From Isoetes taiwanensis (Eukaryota; Streptophyta; Lycopodiopsida; Isoetales; Isoetaceae), in contig JAJEKV010000070.1 in assembly GCA_021234155.1 (NCBI GenBank), forward strand, positions 4,804,754-4,868,753: a stretch of DNA of 64,000 nucleotides, written 5' to 3'. A program made the position numbers and the translations under genes. Shown in pieces: positions 1 through 10,965 of the stretch. The notes below the pieces were generated by a model. It made no database searches, was not told the DNA's origin, and was given only the letters and a program-made list of their open reading frames with translations. Positions within the stretch are counted from its first letter, which is position 1. Each line of letters starts with the position of its first letter.

Positions 1-1574
1 AAATGCATATCAAGGAAATAAAAACCGGGACATAAATATATATCAAAGCGATTCAAAACCATTCAAAGTAAGAAAATGTGAAAAAACTTCATGATTACAT
101 AAAGCAAGAAAAACACACAGTCCGAGGACTCACTATGTGGAACTGCATAAGCCACGCTTTGTTCGTTCTTACGCCTTCACGTAATTAATTCGAACTTCAA
201 CGCATTATCCATTCTCGATTTAATCACGTAAACTAAACCCTTGTTTTAGGTCCCGTTTATCGAATCGGCGTTTCATGAGGCATTTAACTCTTGGGTTGTC
301 GGTTTTATGGCCATATTTCAACCATGCTTTGCTCTAGACTTATTTATTGTGAAAGGGTTGATTTTGAACCCAAACCAGGTGTCTCGATTCTGCGATCCTG
401 TAAATGGGCTTTAAAGGTACGCAGTTTAGCATGCTGAGGACATTAATGCATTGGGTCTTCACCATATCCGTGCATTTCGATATCTTTGCATACCACGATA
501 TAGTGTTCCTAAATCAATGATTCTAACCTCGCTATGGCTTAAGAGAAGAGTGTTGCGGATCTTTCTAAGATTTCCCCATAGCTCACCATAGGATGCCGTG
601 AGCCGGGAGCTCTATAGATTGTAGCTAATATGCTCTGCCTCGACAAAGGTAGGTCCGGAGAGAAAGTATGGAGGGAGGCGATATCTTAAAACTGTTGTGC
701 AGCTATGGCCTCCAAAGCTCGAACAAAACTCCAACCTGCTCCAACATCCTTAAGCTTAGCCTCCAATAGAGCCACGAGCTACAACCACGACACGAGAGGT
801 AACACTCCCAAGAAGAGTGCCGATTCCCCGTTCCTCTTTGGTCATTTAGGTCCAATATCACAATCACGATATGGAAAAGAACCACCGGGTATGGCGGAAC
901 CCTAAATCGCAAAAGAGAGGCCGGATAAAAAAAGGAACCCGGCTCAACTCAGACGGATAGGGTTTGTAAGTGAAAAAGGACTCAACTCCGAAAGGCGCTA
1001 TGGCTTAAGAGAAGAGTGTTGCGAGATCTTTCTAAGATTTCCCCATAGCTCACCATAGGATGCCGTGAGCCGAACTCTATAGATTGTAGCTAATATGCTC
1101 TGCCTCGACAAAGGTAGGTCCGGAGAGAAAGTATGGAGGGAGGCGATATCTTAAAACATTTGTCAAGCTATGGCCTCCAAAGCTCGAACAAAACTCCAAC
1201 CGCTCCAACATCCTTAAGCTTAGCCTCCGGTAGAGGCACGAGCTACAACCACGACGATGCAGGTAACACGGTTAAATTACCAAGAAGAGTGCGATTCCCC
1301 GCTGGATGGTCATTTTAGGTCCAATATACCTAATCCACGGATATGGAAAAGAACCACCGGGTATGGCCGAACCCTAAATCGCTTGAAAGAGAGGCCGGAT
1401 AAAAAGGAACCCAGCTCAACTCCAAGCCGGATAGGGTTTGTAAGTGAAGAAGGACTCAACTCCACGGATAGGGTTAGGGTTTTTTCCGGAATGATCACGA
1501 CCGCCTATTCAAAGAGTTAATGTGGGCCACCCGATCTAGGAGTGCGGTCCATTACACAACATTATAATATAAGA
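1..1574 (-). mobile_element. Helitron, 5' part (runs off window start)
   Basis: On the minus strand the element begins at 1574 with TCTTATATTATAATGTTGTG, the 5' TC terminus shared by the other Helitrons here. It runs leftwards out of the window, so its 3' hairpin and CTAG end are not visible. No Rep/helicase coding sequence is seen, so this part looks non-autonomous. The interior holds a 466 bp tandem duplication and otherwise nothing recognisable. The base pair TA at 1575-1576 separates it from the next Helitron. Confidence 0.7.
530..1470. repeat. 466 bp tandem duplication
   Basis: The sequence starting CGCTATGGCTTAAGAGAAGA at 530 recurs at 996 and stays alignable to about 1470, with small indels. 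It lies inside the Helitron. Reading frames in it (705-905, 1133-1318) are short and duplicated without shared coding constraint, so I do not call genes. Confidence 0.8.
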
Positions 1575-1576
1575 TA

Positions 1577-4500
1577 CTAGTAATGGTGCCCAGCGTTGCT
1601 GGGCATAAGTTTGGCCTGTAAATGTTTTGGCCGCAATTAGAAAAGCTTGCAGTGATAATCTAACTTTTGTAACTTTTTATTATAAAATAAAAACTTTTGT
1701 TTAACATCATGTTAAACAAAACCTAATTCCATGCTAGATAGTATTGCATTAAGTATTTTTCGAGCTTTGAGTGGGGGAGCAAGTCCGAGAGAGGAAAATG
1801 TTAAAAGTCGAGCATGTTTTGAGGTAAGACTATAGTCAAAGCCTATAACTATAGACTATAATCAAAGCTTTTAATTATAGTCAAAGTTTGTAACTCTTTG
1901 TGATGACGCTGGACATAAGATGCACATTGTAAATGATGAATTGGAGTCATCATTCTCGATATACATTAAGATCATACACACCCAAAAAAGTTGTAGTGAG
2001 ACACTAATGTTGGAATATAATATGTGAATATTACAGATTGTTATGAAGCCGGACACTAACATTGTCAATATCGTAGTGCTACTACTATTGTAGTATCGTT
2101 CTAGCAAAATGTAACATGTCTTACATTGTAATATTATGTCCAACTTTTTCTACCCTTAAACAAAGTTGGAAACTTGTTAATGATAGAACCAAGTCCCCTG
2201 CTCCATGGCATTGTGGACTCGTGTTTTTGTAATAGCGCATGTCTAAATGCTCAAAAGTCACACTTGACAATATCATGCATTTGAACTACATTCTAGGTAT
2301 TTTGTTGTCTCTAAAGCAATGTACCTACCATAAGTTGCACCAAGTAACACAATTATAAAATCCACTACCACAAATTCACACATGCAAATAACTGAAAGTT
2401 AATTGTAATCTCGGCCTTTGTTCCAATATTTTGGCCCATAATTATAAAATCCACTACCACAGATTCACACATGCAACAACTTGAATTAGTTGTAACCTTG
2501 GTGCCTTGTCCCAATATTTTGCAACTGGCATTCTACTCTATAGAAACGTGTGCTTAGAAATGCCGGGCACATGTAGGTGGAATACAATATAGTACAAATA
2601 AAATCATCATGAATAATAAATTAATTGGGCATTTATCCTTTGTTTCCGGAGGTATATGTTATGCCGGGCATTAGTTGTACATGTAGGTGAAATGCAATAG
2701 TAGTACAAATAAAATCATGTCCTTGAGCAAATAATTGAAGGGTAGTTTGCATGATTATAATTGAAGATGAACCATATAATATCATTACAAAGGGATAAGA
2801 GAACAAAACTTGCTTAAGTAGGAACGTCAATGAAAAGTAGGAACATCAAGTTCAAAATTACACTTGCAATATTACCATTGGGCAAGGGTAGTTGATGTTT
2901 CCATAACCATAATTGTGGGAGAAAACATTGTATATCATACATGTCTATATCAGATTGACTGAACGATGTGGTAACTTATATCCAACCTATCCAGGAACCT
3001 AAGAATGTTAGGCACAACTCTACAGGTGCATTTAACAACAATATAGATGGTAACACTAATAGTTCAGCTCTTATATTTGCAGTATAGACATTTTAAATAA
3101 GATATCTTGGCACAAATACCACTCTAAAATGGTTGGCATCCACAAAAAACTATGATTATTAGTAGACCATAGTTGTGTTTGGAACTACAGAGTTTTGTCA
3201 ACTTCATTAATGAAACTGCACATTGGAGCAGCAATTGTCTAGGGTTAGAAGTGGAAAGCTAGTATTACAATTGAAGTTAATGCCGGACGTCCTGGCAGTT
3301 GTTCCAAATTGCCTAGAAAGATGCAATATCTCTCCAAGTTCGACTACAAATGGATAAAAAAATGAGGAGTTTGAGGCCTCCTGCCTTTGCTGAAATTCCA
3401 AGGTATGCTTTTCAACATCCTTCTGGAGGGAAGGCAGAAGAAAGCAGCTGCAGACAGGAAGAAATTTTCGTGGATCGAGGGGGATAAAAGTTGCCAAGCA
3501 AGAACACGTGAATTGTATAAACTCATGGACCATCCAAGTAGGAAACCCTCCTTTGTGTTAGATTAGGCCCTTCAATATTACTCCTCTTGACCACATTACC
3601 CAAGCCTTTTCATTTAGTCCAGTTCTTTTCTTGCACTTGCATCCTTGCAATGTACCAAATCCTGAGACTTCTCAAAATTGGTATCAAACCCGGAGATCCT
3701 AATTTTGGGATCAAATTTGCTCTTTGGAGGTGCGGTAGCGTGAAATGTAGGTATAAATTAGCGGCTATCTTTTAGAACTTGGCTAAAGTTTAGACTGGAA
3801 ATTAGGATTCGGCAATTAATCATGTTTTAGCCGAAGATATCTACATGTATTCACTTCCCAACATACGTCCAATTTCATAAAGTGCAGACTTCCTAAATTG
3901 TATTACTCATGTAACAAATTGACTTTTGCGCAGAGACCAAGCTTGGCATTCAAAATCACAAGACAATGGTGACATGTTGACCTTTATCGACATTTATCTT
4001 TGCGGCACTCTCATAAATAGGGATTGATGTCGATCGGGGCTTTTCCTTCGATATAGTCCCACGAAAGAGCTCTGAAGGAGAAGAAAGGCGTGTCTCAACC
4101 AATCAAAATGGCTTCTTACATGAAGACAGCCCCCATGAAAGCTGGGTGTGGCTAAATCCATGAACAAAATCGCATGTTGATGGCACAACTCATGAGCTTA
4201 ACTCTTTAGGAGGCCACATTGAGTGAGCATCATGTTACGAGAATTTAAGATGCCACTTGCAACTTGATGCCTTTCCCCGGCGTATTACAACATATAGCGT
4301 GTGAGAAATGTAAAATATCATACTTTGACATTATAAATATAAGAGCGTATGAAACGTCCGTCTACAAACAATCATATTAATCAATGCTCCTAAAGATGGA
4401 AAGTAAAACCATGAAAATAAAGACAATCACGAAAAAGCTAAAGCCACATACCCGCAGATATGAAAGCTTGACGCCCTAAACCTTGCCATAGGTGAATGCA

Positions 4501-6008
4501 AAGAACCTCAACATCCGGACAACGGCAATCGAAATAACTTTTAACTCATTTCCTTCTTATCTCTTGCTCCATCTAGAACTGTGGTAGCATCCTTGGACAT
4601 GGTAATAGGTGTTCGCATTAAACTGCAAGTGGCTCAAGATTAAGAGCACCTCCCAACATTTGAGACGCATTTTTGCTATAGACTCCTTGCTTGACTAACC
4701 TCGAACTTTAATCCAATACCACCTTCAATGACAAAAGTTGACGAACTTGCATTTTGTAGCCACAACATGCACCCATGTACACAGATCCACTTTGTGTTGA
4801 ATTTGTCTCTCGTTTTATGATAGAGCTCAATGCGTGTTGCTTCGAATCTTGAACTTCAGCCGATTCATTGCCCGTAATGCTCGTACATTCTCTAATCGCA
4901 GACATGCCCCCATTGGCGGGTCTATGAAAAGGTTAGATCTGTAAACCACAATTAATTGTTTAAAGATTCATAATGCTAGCTAAGATAATTGGACACTTGC
5001 CATGAGAAGATTAGATCGACAACACAAATAATGGAAACTTGGATGCCATTCATAAAAAAAAATCAATATGCAATAATACCTCGGAATATCTCTGCTTTTG
5101 TTTCAAACTGCTTATGATTTTCGAGTTTTAAGAATAGAGTTTGGCTGTTCGAGGATGTAACTGGCATTTGGGCCTCATACACATAATGGGATGTCATACT
5201 AAAATTCCAAATCGGACTTGCAGCATGGCAGTAAATGTGCAGTTAAACAACATCTTGAAAATGCATCCTTGTACACACGTGTTCTGATGCATCTCTCCAG
5301 GAGGCGGACAAAACTCATTGCACAAAACTCAGTTGCAAAAGCCATAGCCATAGCCGGATTTGGCTAAGGTTTTGGCTGAGACATTGTTTTATTCAAACAT
5401 CCTCTGCCGAATCACTCCAGTTCGTGGCCCTTTGTGAAAAACAACAACGGATAGCTGATGCCAGAAGGAACCCTATTGCAAATGCACGCGTGTTCGATGC
5501 ATCTCGGGGAGAGGCGACAAAACGCAGGTTGCAAAAAGCCATAGCTGCAGGTTTTCGTAATACTACTTGTCCCGGATCTATGGAAGAGCCGGCCTTCTTG
5601 CTTGCTAGAAAAACCCCGCCTCTAAAAGCTCGGCATTTGGATCCCATTTGGTTTTCCAACTACTTCCTGTATCATATTACCTCTAAGACCTGCTACTTTC
5701 GGTAGTGTTTGATGCAAGAATACCCTACCTTATTTGTAGAAGCATGCCGAGAAGATAGAAGAACGTAGCAGGCAGAGAATAGGGGAAACCCATGACCCGC
5801 CTTCAGCTCATACGCTTCAGAATAGGAGAATAGGCTGTGGCAAGACGCATTACGTCCCGAGCTCTGCACCGTCCAAAGCTCTACACCGTTGAACCCTAAA
5901 AAAAAAGGATGAGAAGAGAAGAAATCTTGGCCGTGCAATGTCGATGGATCTCAGCCGTCCAAATTAGGGCTGGGTCCAACACTTACACAATAACATTATA
6001 ATATAAGA
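1577..6008 (-). mobile_element. Non-autonomous Helitron, complete (4.4 kb)
   Basis: The minus-strand 3' end is CTAG at 1577-1580, preceded by a 7-nt spacer and a perfect 17-nt hairpin, GCCCAGCAACGCTGGGC, at 1588-1604. The minus-strand 5' end is TCTTATATTATAATGTTATT at 6008. There is no target duplication, as expected for Helitrons. Removing this element and its left neighbour rejoins TA (1575-1576) to TATCACTTTC (6009), which matches the tRNA-unit text ACATATATCACTTTC. I see no helicase or gene; the interior is AT-rich with short local duplications (about 2340-2510, 2555-2720, and 5235-5345 versus 5465-5560). An open frame at 5424-5705 matches nothing I recognise. Confidence 0.82.
1588..1604 (-). 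other. Helitron 3' terminal hairpin
   Basis: Inverted repeat GCCCAGC/GCTGGGC with a 3-nt loop, 7 nt from the terminal CTAG. The same hairpin recurs at 8038-8054, 9128-9144 and 18046-18062, which defines one Helitron family. Confidence 0.85.
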
Positions 6009-6197
6009 TATCACTTTCACCTCCACTTTCTTTTGCACACTCTCGATGGGACTCGAACCCACAATCTCTTGATTAGAAGTCAAATGCCTTATCCATGAGG
6101 CCACAAGAGCCTTGCAATTTTGATTTGATAATCAACAATATAATCACAGAACCAAGCCATATGAGTACGCATCTTCCTTTTAATATTACCTAACCAA
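6009..6197. repeat. Remnant of host tRNA unit between two Helitrons
   Basis: The sequence matches the end of the host unit: the region just before A2, A2 itself, and the tail that ends TAATATTACCTAACCAA. It shows that both flanking Helitrons landed in the tRNA array. Confidence 0.9.
6038..6110 (-). tRNA. tRNA-Arg(UCU), slightly altered
   Basis: A 73-nt cloverleaf with loop CTTCTAA (anticodon TCT). Two changes from the reference: the acceptor starts GCTCTTG instead of GCTCTCG, leaving a G-U pair, and the D loop has one substitution. Both promoter boxes remain recognisable. Confidence 0.65.
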
Positions 6198-8065
6198 TCT
6201 TATATTATAATGTTATACCGTAAGTGCGTAGTGCACCGAGCCCTAATTTGAATGGCCGAGATCATCTGGATGCATCCGAAGGCCTAGATTTATTGCACGA
6301 CTTACCAACACTGTGATTGGTCATGCTTCGATCTCTTAAGGGGAAAGGGTAAATGAAAAGGGGGAAAAGGAAAAGGGAAGTGGAAAGAGAGAATGTGAAG
6401 GGCAAAAAGGCATGGGGAAAAGGCAAAAGGGTAAAAGGAAAAGGGTGGGGATAAGAGAAGAGAAAAAGGCATGGAAAACGAAAAAGGGAAAGGGAACCTG
6501 AGAAAAGGGCACGAGGGAAGGAGGAAGAGATAAAGTGGAAAAGGTAAATGGAAAGGGCATGAAAAAAAAAAAGGAAAGAGGAAAAGGTTAAAAAAGGAGA
6601 AAATGAAGGAGAAAAAAAGCATGGAAAAGGGGAGGAGAAAAAAAGCATGGGAAAAGGAAGGAGCATGGGAAAAGGGGAAAAAAGAGGAAAAAGGAAGGGA
6701 CAAATGACATAGGAAAAGGGAAAAAAAAAGACAGGGAAAGGGAAGGGAAAAAATGCATCAAGAAAAGGGGAAGAGTGAAAGGTTGGAAAAATGGGGGAAC
6801 AAGAAAAGGATGGGGAGAGGGGAAAAGAAAAGGGGCATAGAAAAAGGGAAAGTGAGAAGAAAGAAAAAGGAAAGGGAAAAGGGAAAAAGGGAACCTAGGT
6901 AATGGTCACAAGGAAAAAGAAAGAGGGAAACGAGAAAAGGGAAGGGGGGAAGGGCATGAGAGAAAAGGGAAGAGGAAAATGGTGAAGAAAGGGAAAAAAG
7001 AAAAAAGGGAAAAGAAAAGGGGCAAGAGAGAAAGGGTGGGGTATAGGAAATAAGAGAATAAGAGAAAAGTGAATAAGGGTATAGGAAATAAGAGAAAAAA
7101 CAAATGTGCAAAAGGCATGGAAAAGGAAAAGGATTGGCAAAGGAGGAAAACGGAAAGAAAAAATCCATCAAGAAAAGGACACGGAAAAAAAGGGAAAGGG
7201 AAAGGGAAGCAGGGGAGTGATGGAGGGGAGGGAAAGGGAAAAAGGACATGAGGAAAGGAAAAGAGAAAAGAAAAAAGAAAAAAGAAGGGTTGAAAGAAGG
7301 GAAAATTGCACGGGAAGAGGGAAAGGGTGGGAAAAGGAAGCACGGGAAAAATAGAAAGAAGAAAAGGGTGGGAAACAGGGCATGGGAAAAGGGAAATGGA
7401 AAAGGGGGGAAAGAGAGAGAGGCACGGGAAAAAGGAAATGAGGAAAATGGAAAAGGGGAAACGGGAAAAAGGAAATGAGGAAAATGGAAAAGGGGAAGAG
7501 AAAAAGGGAGCATGGAAAAGGGAAAGAGGGAAAGGGTGAGGAGATGGAAAAAGGGAAGGTAAAAAGGGCATGGAAAACGGGAGGGAGAAAAGAAAAATGG
7601 AAGGGAAAAGGGCACACAAAAAAAGGAGGAAAAGAGTGGGAAAAGGAGGAAAAGAGAAGGGGAAATAGGCATGGAAAAGGGCGAAAGAGTAAATGGTTGA
7701 GAAAAAGGGAAGACATGGAAAAAAGGTGGGGAAAAGAGAAGGCATAAAAAAGAGAAATGGGAAGGGAAAAGGGCAAAGAAAAAAGAGAAGAGGGAAAAGG
7801 TGGAGAAAGGAGCAAAAGGGAAGGGAAAAAGGTTATCGGGAACAGGGAAGGGGGAAGGAAAGGAATGGGAAAACAAGGAAACATGTGAGAAAGACGAGAA
7901 AAAAAAAGGAAAAGAAAAAAAAAAGTAGAGAAAATAAGAAAAAATGAAATGCGGGATAGAGCAAAAGGGAAAGGGAAAGGAAAAGGGATAGGGCTTTTCT
8001 CACGGCATCCCAAAGCATTTACAGGCCCTCAACTTATGCCCAGCAACGCTGGGCACCATTACTAG
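6198..8065 (+). mobile_element. Purine-rich non-autonomous Helitron (1.87 kb)
   Basis: The 5' end is TCTTATATTATAATGTTATA at 6198. The 3' end is hairpin GCCCAGCAACGCTGGGC (8038-8054), a 7-nt spacer and CTAG at 8062-8065. Host text on each side joins as CCTAACCAA + TTGAGATATAAGCC, exactly the uninterrupted sequence in other units, so insertion was between A and T without duplication. About 140 bp at the 5' end and 75 bp at the 3' end are ordinary sequence; the rest is purine-only repeat. No protein is encoded. Confidence 0.92.
6340..7990 (+). repeat. Purine-only (A/G) array inside Helitron
   Basis: About 1.65 kb in which the + strand is almost entirely A and G, built from AAAAGGG and GGGAAAAGG words with recurrent GGCATGGAAAAGG. 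Pyrimidines are nearly confined to these CAT/CACG interruptions. The complementary strand shows long stop-free frames only because polypyrimidine contains few stop codons. Confidence 0.95.
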
Positions 8066-8354
8066 TTGAGATATAAGCCAAAAGTTACTACTAGTAGTCA
8101 AAGCCACGTCTTATGGGCAAGAAAAGATAAATGATAGATGCCGTAAATGAGTAGATATCCAAGATAATTGAATCTAAACAATCATTCTCACGTCGGTCTC
8201 TTGCTATAGCAATATGTAGATGAGGTCACGAGTCAATTGCCACATAAACGAGAAAAAAATTAGTAGTGAAGACCACATCGTAATGCATGTTGCCAAATAT
8301 CAAGAGAAGCATTATTGGGTAAAACAACCAAGTACAAGTCAGTTCTTCCTAGCA

Positions 8355-8513
8355 CATTGAGGTCTCGTGTTCGAACCTCACTAGGATCTTGGCATCCTAG
8401 GACCTTTGGCCCCTGGTATCCTTGTAGGGGGTGGTGCTCCTTGAAGAGGGAGCGTCGTATGTCCTAAAGGATGCTGGCTTGTGCTACGACGTAAAAATAC
8501 ATCTCTCTCTCTC
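8355..8513 (+). mobile_element. SINE-like insertion
   Basis: This stretch is absent from all other units. It carries a Pol III B-box-like GTTCGAACC near 8379-8391 and ends in a CT microsatellite. The host words CTAGCA before it and CTAGCA after it (about 8349-8354 and 8513-8518) look like a short target-site duplication. No clear A box is seen, so it may be 5' truncated or of another origin. Confidence 0.45.
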
Positions 8514-8598
8514 TAGCATATCAATAAAGAGATTTGATGCGTTTCCACTTAGATTTGATGCGTTTAGAAATGAAACTCCTTGCAGACCATTATCACTT

Positions 8599-8672
8599 TG
8601 CTTTCATTGAGAGTCGAACTCAAGACCTCCCGCTTACTAAACGGGTGCTCTAACCAACTGAGCTACAAAAGC
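8599..8672 (-). tRNA. tRNA-Thr(AGU), reference form
   Basis: A 74-nt cloverleaf: acceptor GCTTTTG/TGAAAGC, D arm with GG in the loop, anticodon loop TTAGTAA (anticodon AGT), T loop TTCGACT, discriminator A. The A box TAGCTCAGTTGG is intact. The gene is T1 of its unit. An A-T anticodon with this body is the nuclear cytosolic type, not plastid. Confidence 0.88.
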
Positions 8673-8730
8673 TTCAACACCTCAATCTAAAAGAAAGTAT
8701 TATCACTTTCATCTTCACTTTCTTTTTGCA

Positions 8731-8803
8731 CACTCTCGATGGGACTCGAACCCACAATCTCTTGATTAGAAGTCAAATGCCTTATCCATTAGGCCACGAG
8801 AGC
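8731..8803 (-). tRNA. tRNA-Arg(UCU), reference form
   Basis: 73 nt: acceptor GCTCTCG/CGAGAGT, D stem GCC/GGC, anticodon loop CTTCTAA (anticodon TCT), T loop TTCGAGT, discriminator G. A box TGGCCTAATGG and B box GGTTCGAGTCC are good matches. It is A1, 58 bp from T1. Confidence 0.88.
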
Positions 8804-8879
8804 CTTCCAACTTTGATTTGATAATCAACATTATAATCACAAGACCTTATCCATAGGAGTACACGGCTTCGTTTAAATA

Positions 8880-8953
8880 TGCTTTCGCTAAGAGTCAAAC
8901 TCGAGACCTCCCACTTACTAAACGGGTGCTCTAAACAACTGAGCTACCAAAGC
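8880..8953 (-). pseudogene. tRNA-Thr(AGU)-like, T2 position
   Basis: Retains the AGT anticodon, but the D loop lost its second G (TTGG to TTGT), the T loop is TTTGACT, and the T stem and acceptor have mismatches. Probably not a functional tRNA. Confidence 0.7.
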
Positions 8954-9009
8954 TTCAATACCTCAGATTATAACAATATATATTACTTTCACCTCCACTT
9001 TCTTTTGCA

Positions 9010-9082
9010 CATGCTCGATGGGACTCGAACCCACAATCTCTTGATTAGAAGTCAAATGCCTTATCCATTAGGCCACGAGAGC
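9010..9082 (-). pseudogene. tRNA-Arg(UCU) with acceptor lesion
   Basis: A2 of this unit. The body is intact, but the 3' acceptor half reads CGAGCATG instead of CGAGAGTG, breaking two base pairs. Confidence 0.6.
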
Positions 9083-10482
9083 CTTGCAATTTTGATTTGA
9101 TAATCTTATATTATAACTAGAAAAAGTGCCCAGCGTTGCTGGGCTTTTTGTTAGGTATAAGTTTAAATCTGAAGTTTTCTTTGGTACTCACACTGCAAGT
9201 TACATGCATTTTATTTGGGCCGCTTATATAAGATGCTAGGAGCCTTAAAAGACTATCAAGTGACACTTTCAACTATAACATCAAAACTTGCCATCAAAGG
9301 TTTTAATGTTTTTCAATGACCTTGAAAGACACATGTCACATCCTTGCTTTTTTCCACTCCAAATTCTAGAATGAGGGCCCTCTATAAATAATTTGGAAAT
9401 TGTTGCTTCATGCGGCTGTATTGATCATAACAATATGCGACTGTATTGATCATAACAGTAAATTGCCTTCTGAGTCAAACCCAGCTCATACAATCATTTT
9501 CACTAATAGGCTTGACAGTAGTACTGCAATCCTGCGAAGACTGCTAGTTGTACTGGCTTCTCATGTTATGATCCTCTTCTAAAGCTACAGCTTGATTTTT
9601 CCATTAGCATGAACAGTTGTGCGGGTCGAAAAATGTCTGACGCTAGTATAACTGTGTTGCATCATTCTGTGCTGTCGCGATTGCCTCTTTCCTAAGAGCA
9701 GCATTGGTAAAGTAGAGGATTGTTGTGCATTAACTTCATTTCTGTCTGCTATTAGCTCTTTGCAATTTTGTGCTTTTATGCCCCTTATGTTGTTTGTTGC
9801 CCTTGTCTGAGTGGTCTCCACGAACATCTAAAAGTCTTATCTACCTCAAATGACCAATGCATACTTTCAGTCGAGACAAATTCATCTCTTTTGAAATGTA
9901 TAGTCCTGATAGTAGCAAAGAGCAAGGACATAGAGTGAGGATCATGGCATCCTCAAAGAAGTCTCAATCTTAACATCGTGCTTTCCCAAGTCATTCTAAT
10001 GTTAAGGACTCGAGGATATGACAAGATTGTCTGCGGACAAAACTGCAAGACCATTTTCAAAGCTTCCAACTTTCAATTCCCTCATTCCACTACTTGCTAT
10101 ATTCTAGTATATTTAAATGCATTATTGTTGGAGCAGCTTGTTGCAATATGTAAGCCGTTGTTACATGTAAGCTCCTTGCGTGAAATCTATTAAAAGATCA
10201 CCACACTCTTGGGGTTGAAATTAGCCCTCAAAACTGCCATTCGCCACAAACGTTGGGAGGGGACAATTGCACTCTCATGGCAAAATTACCTTGCTTGGGA
10301 GGGCGGTAACCCCCACAATTGCATCTGATATGGACCCACTAAGCACGGGAGAAGGCAACCATAGAACTATAAATAAATAGGAAAGAAAACTCAAGCCGTT
10401 TGGTTGTCAATCGGCATGCCAATGTTTCTCGGTCCAAAAACACGGATGCCGCTTAAAATAGATTGGTATACACAAACAACAT

Positions 10483-10965
10483 AAGCCAAGAATAAAGCTA
10501 GATATTGAGCATGCAACGTAATAGATCCAAAGTAGCCAAACCGTTACAAAATACCGCTTTGAGCACGGGAACAAAAGCCGCATGATTGAGCACTAAAGCC
10601 AAGAATTATAGCTATATATCGAGCATGCTCCCCCGTATTGCAAAGTGGATATATTAGCCAAACTGCTACAAAAGACCTGCTTTATTGGGAACAAAAAGCC
10701 GCATGATTGAGCACGTAAGCCAAGAATTAAAAAGGTATATAATCGAAAGCATGCTCCCCGTAATGCATCCAAAGTGGATAAATTACCAAACCTACACAAG
10801 ACCCGCTTTGGGGAACAAAGGTTGTGTGATTGAGCACATAAGCCAAGAATTAAAGCTATATATTGAGCATGCTCCGTAATGATCCAAAGTGGACATATTA
10901 GCCAAACCGCTTACAAAAAAAAGACCCGCTTTATTGGGAACAAAAGCCGCATGATTGACCACAGC
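10483..10965. repeat. About 120 bp minisatellite, four copies
   Basis: Copies begin near AAGCCAAGAAT at 10486, 10598, 10718 and 10840. Each contains ATTGAGCATGC, CCAAAGTGGATA and CCGCATGATTGAGCAC. It lies in Helitron B. Short frames in it repeat the same peptide and are not genes. Confidence 0.85.

Larger units (their letters stand above)
8066..9103 (-). repeat. Host tRNA unit (T1-A1-T2-A2)
   Basis: A near-complete unit starting TTGAGATATAAGCC and holding all four tRNA-type sequences. The first 530 bp are spacer with no gene, apart from a SINE-like insert. The unit is cut at 9103 by the next Helitron, before its tail. Confidence 0.9.

Noticed and set aside
5424-5705. Open frame of 93 codons in Helitron 1577-6008
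   Set aside because: No recognisable motif; an overlapping antisense frame is also open, and the region repeats an upstream duplicated segment.
8599-8803. Plastid or mitochondrial origin of the tRNA copies
   Set aside because: Thr with anticodon AGU is a nuclear cytosolic type, and the Arg(UCU) body differs from the plastid gene as I know it. No organelle genes flank them.
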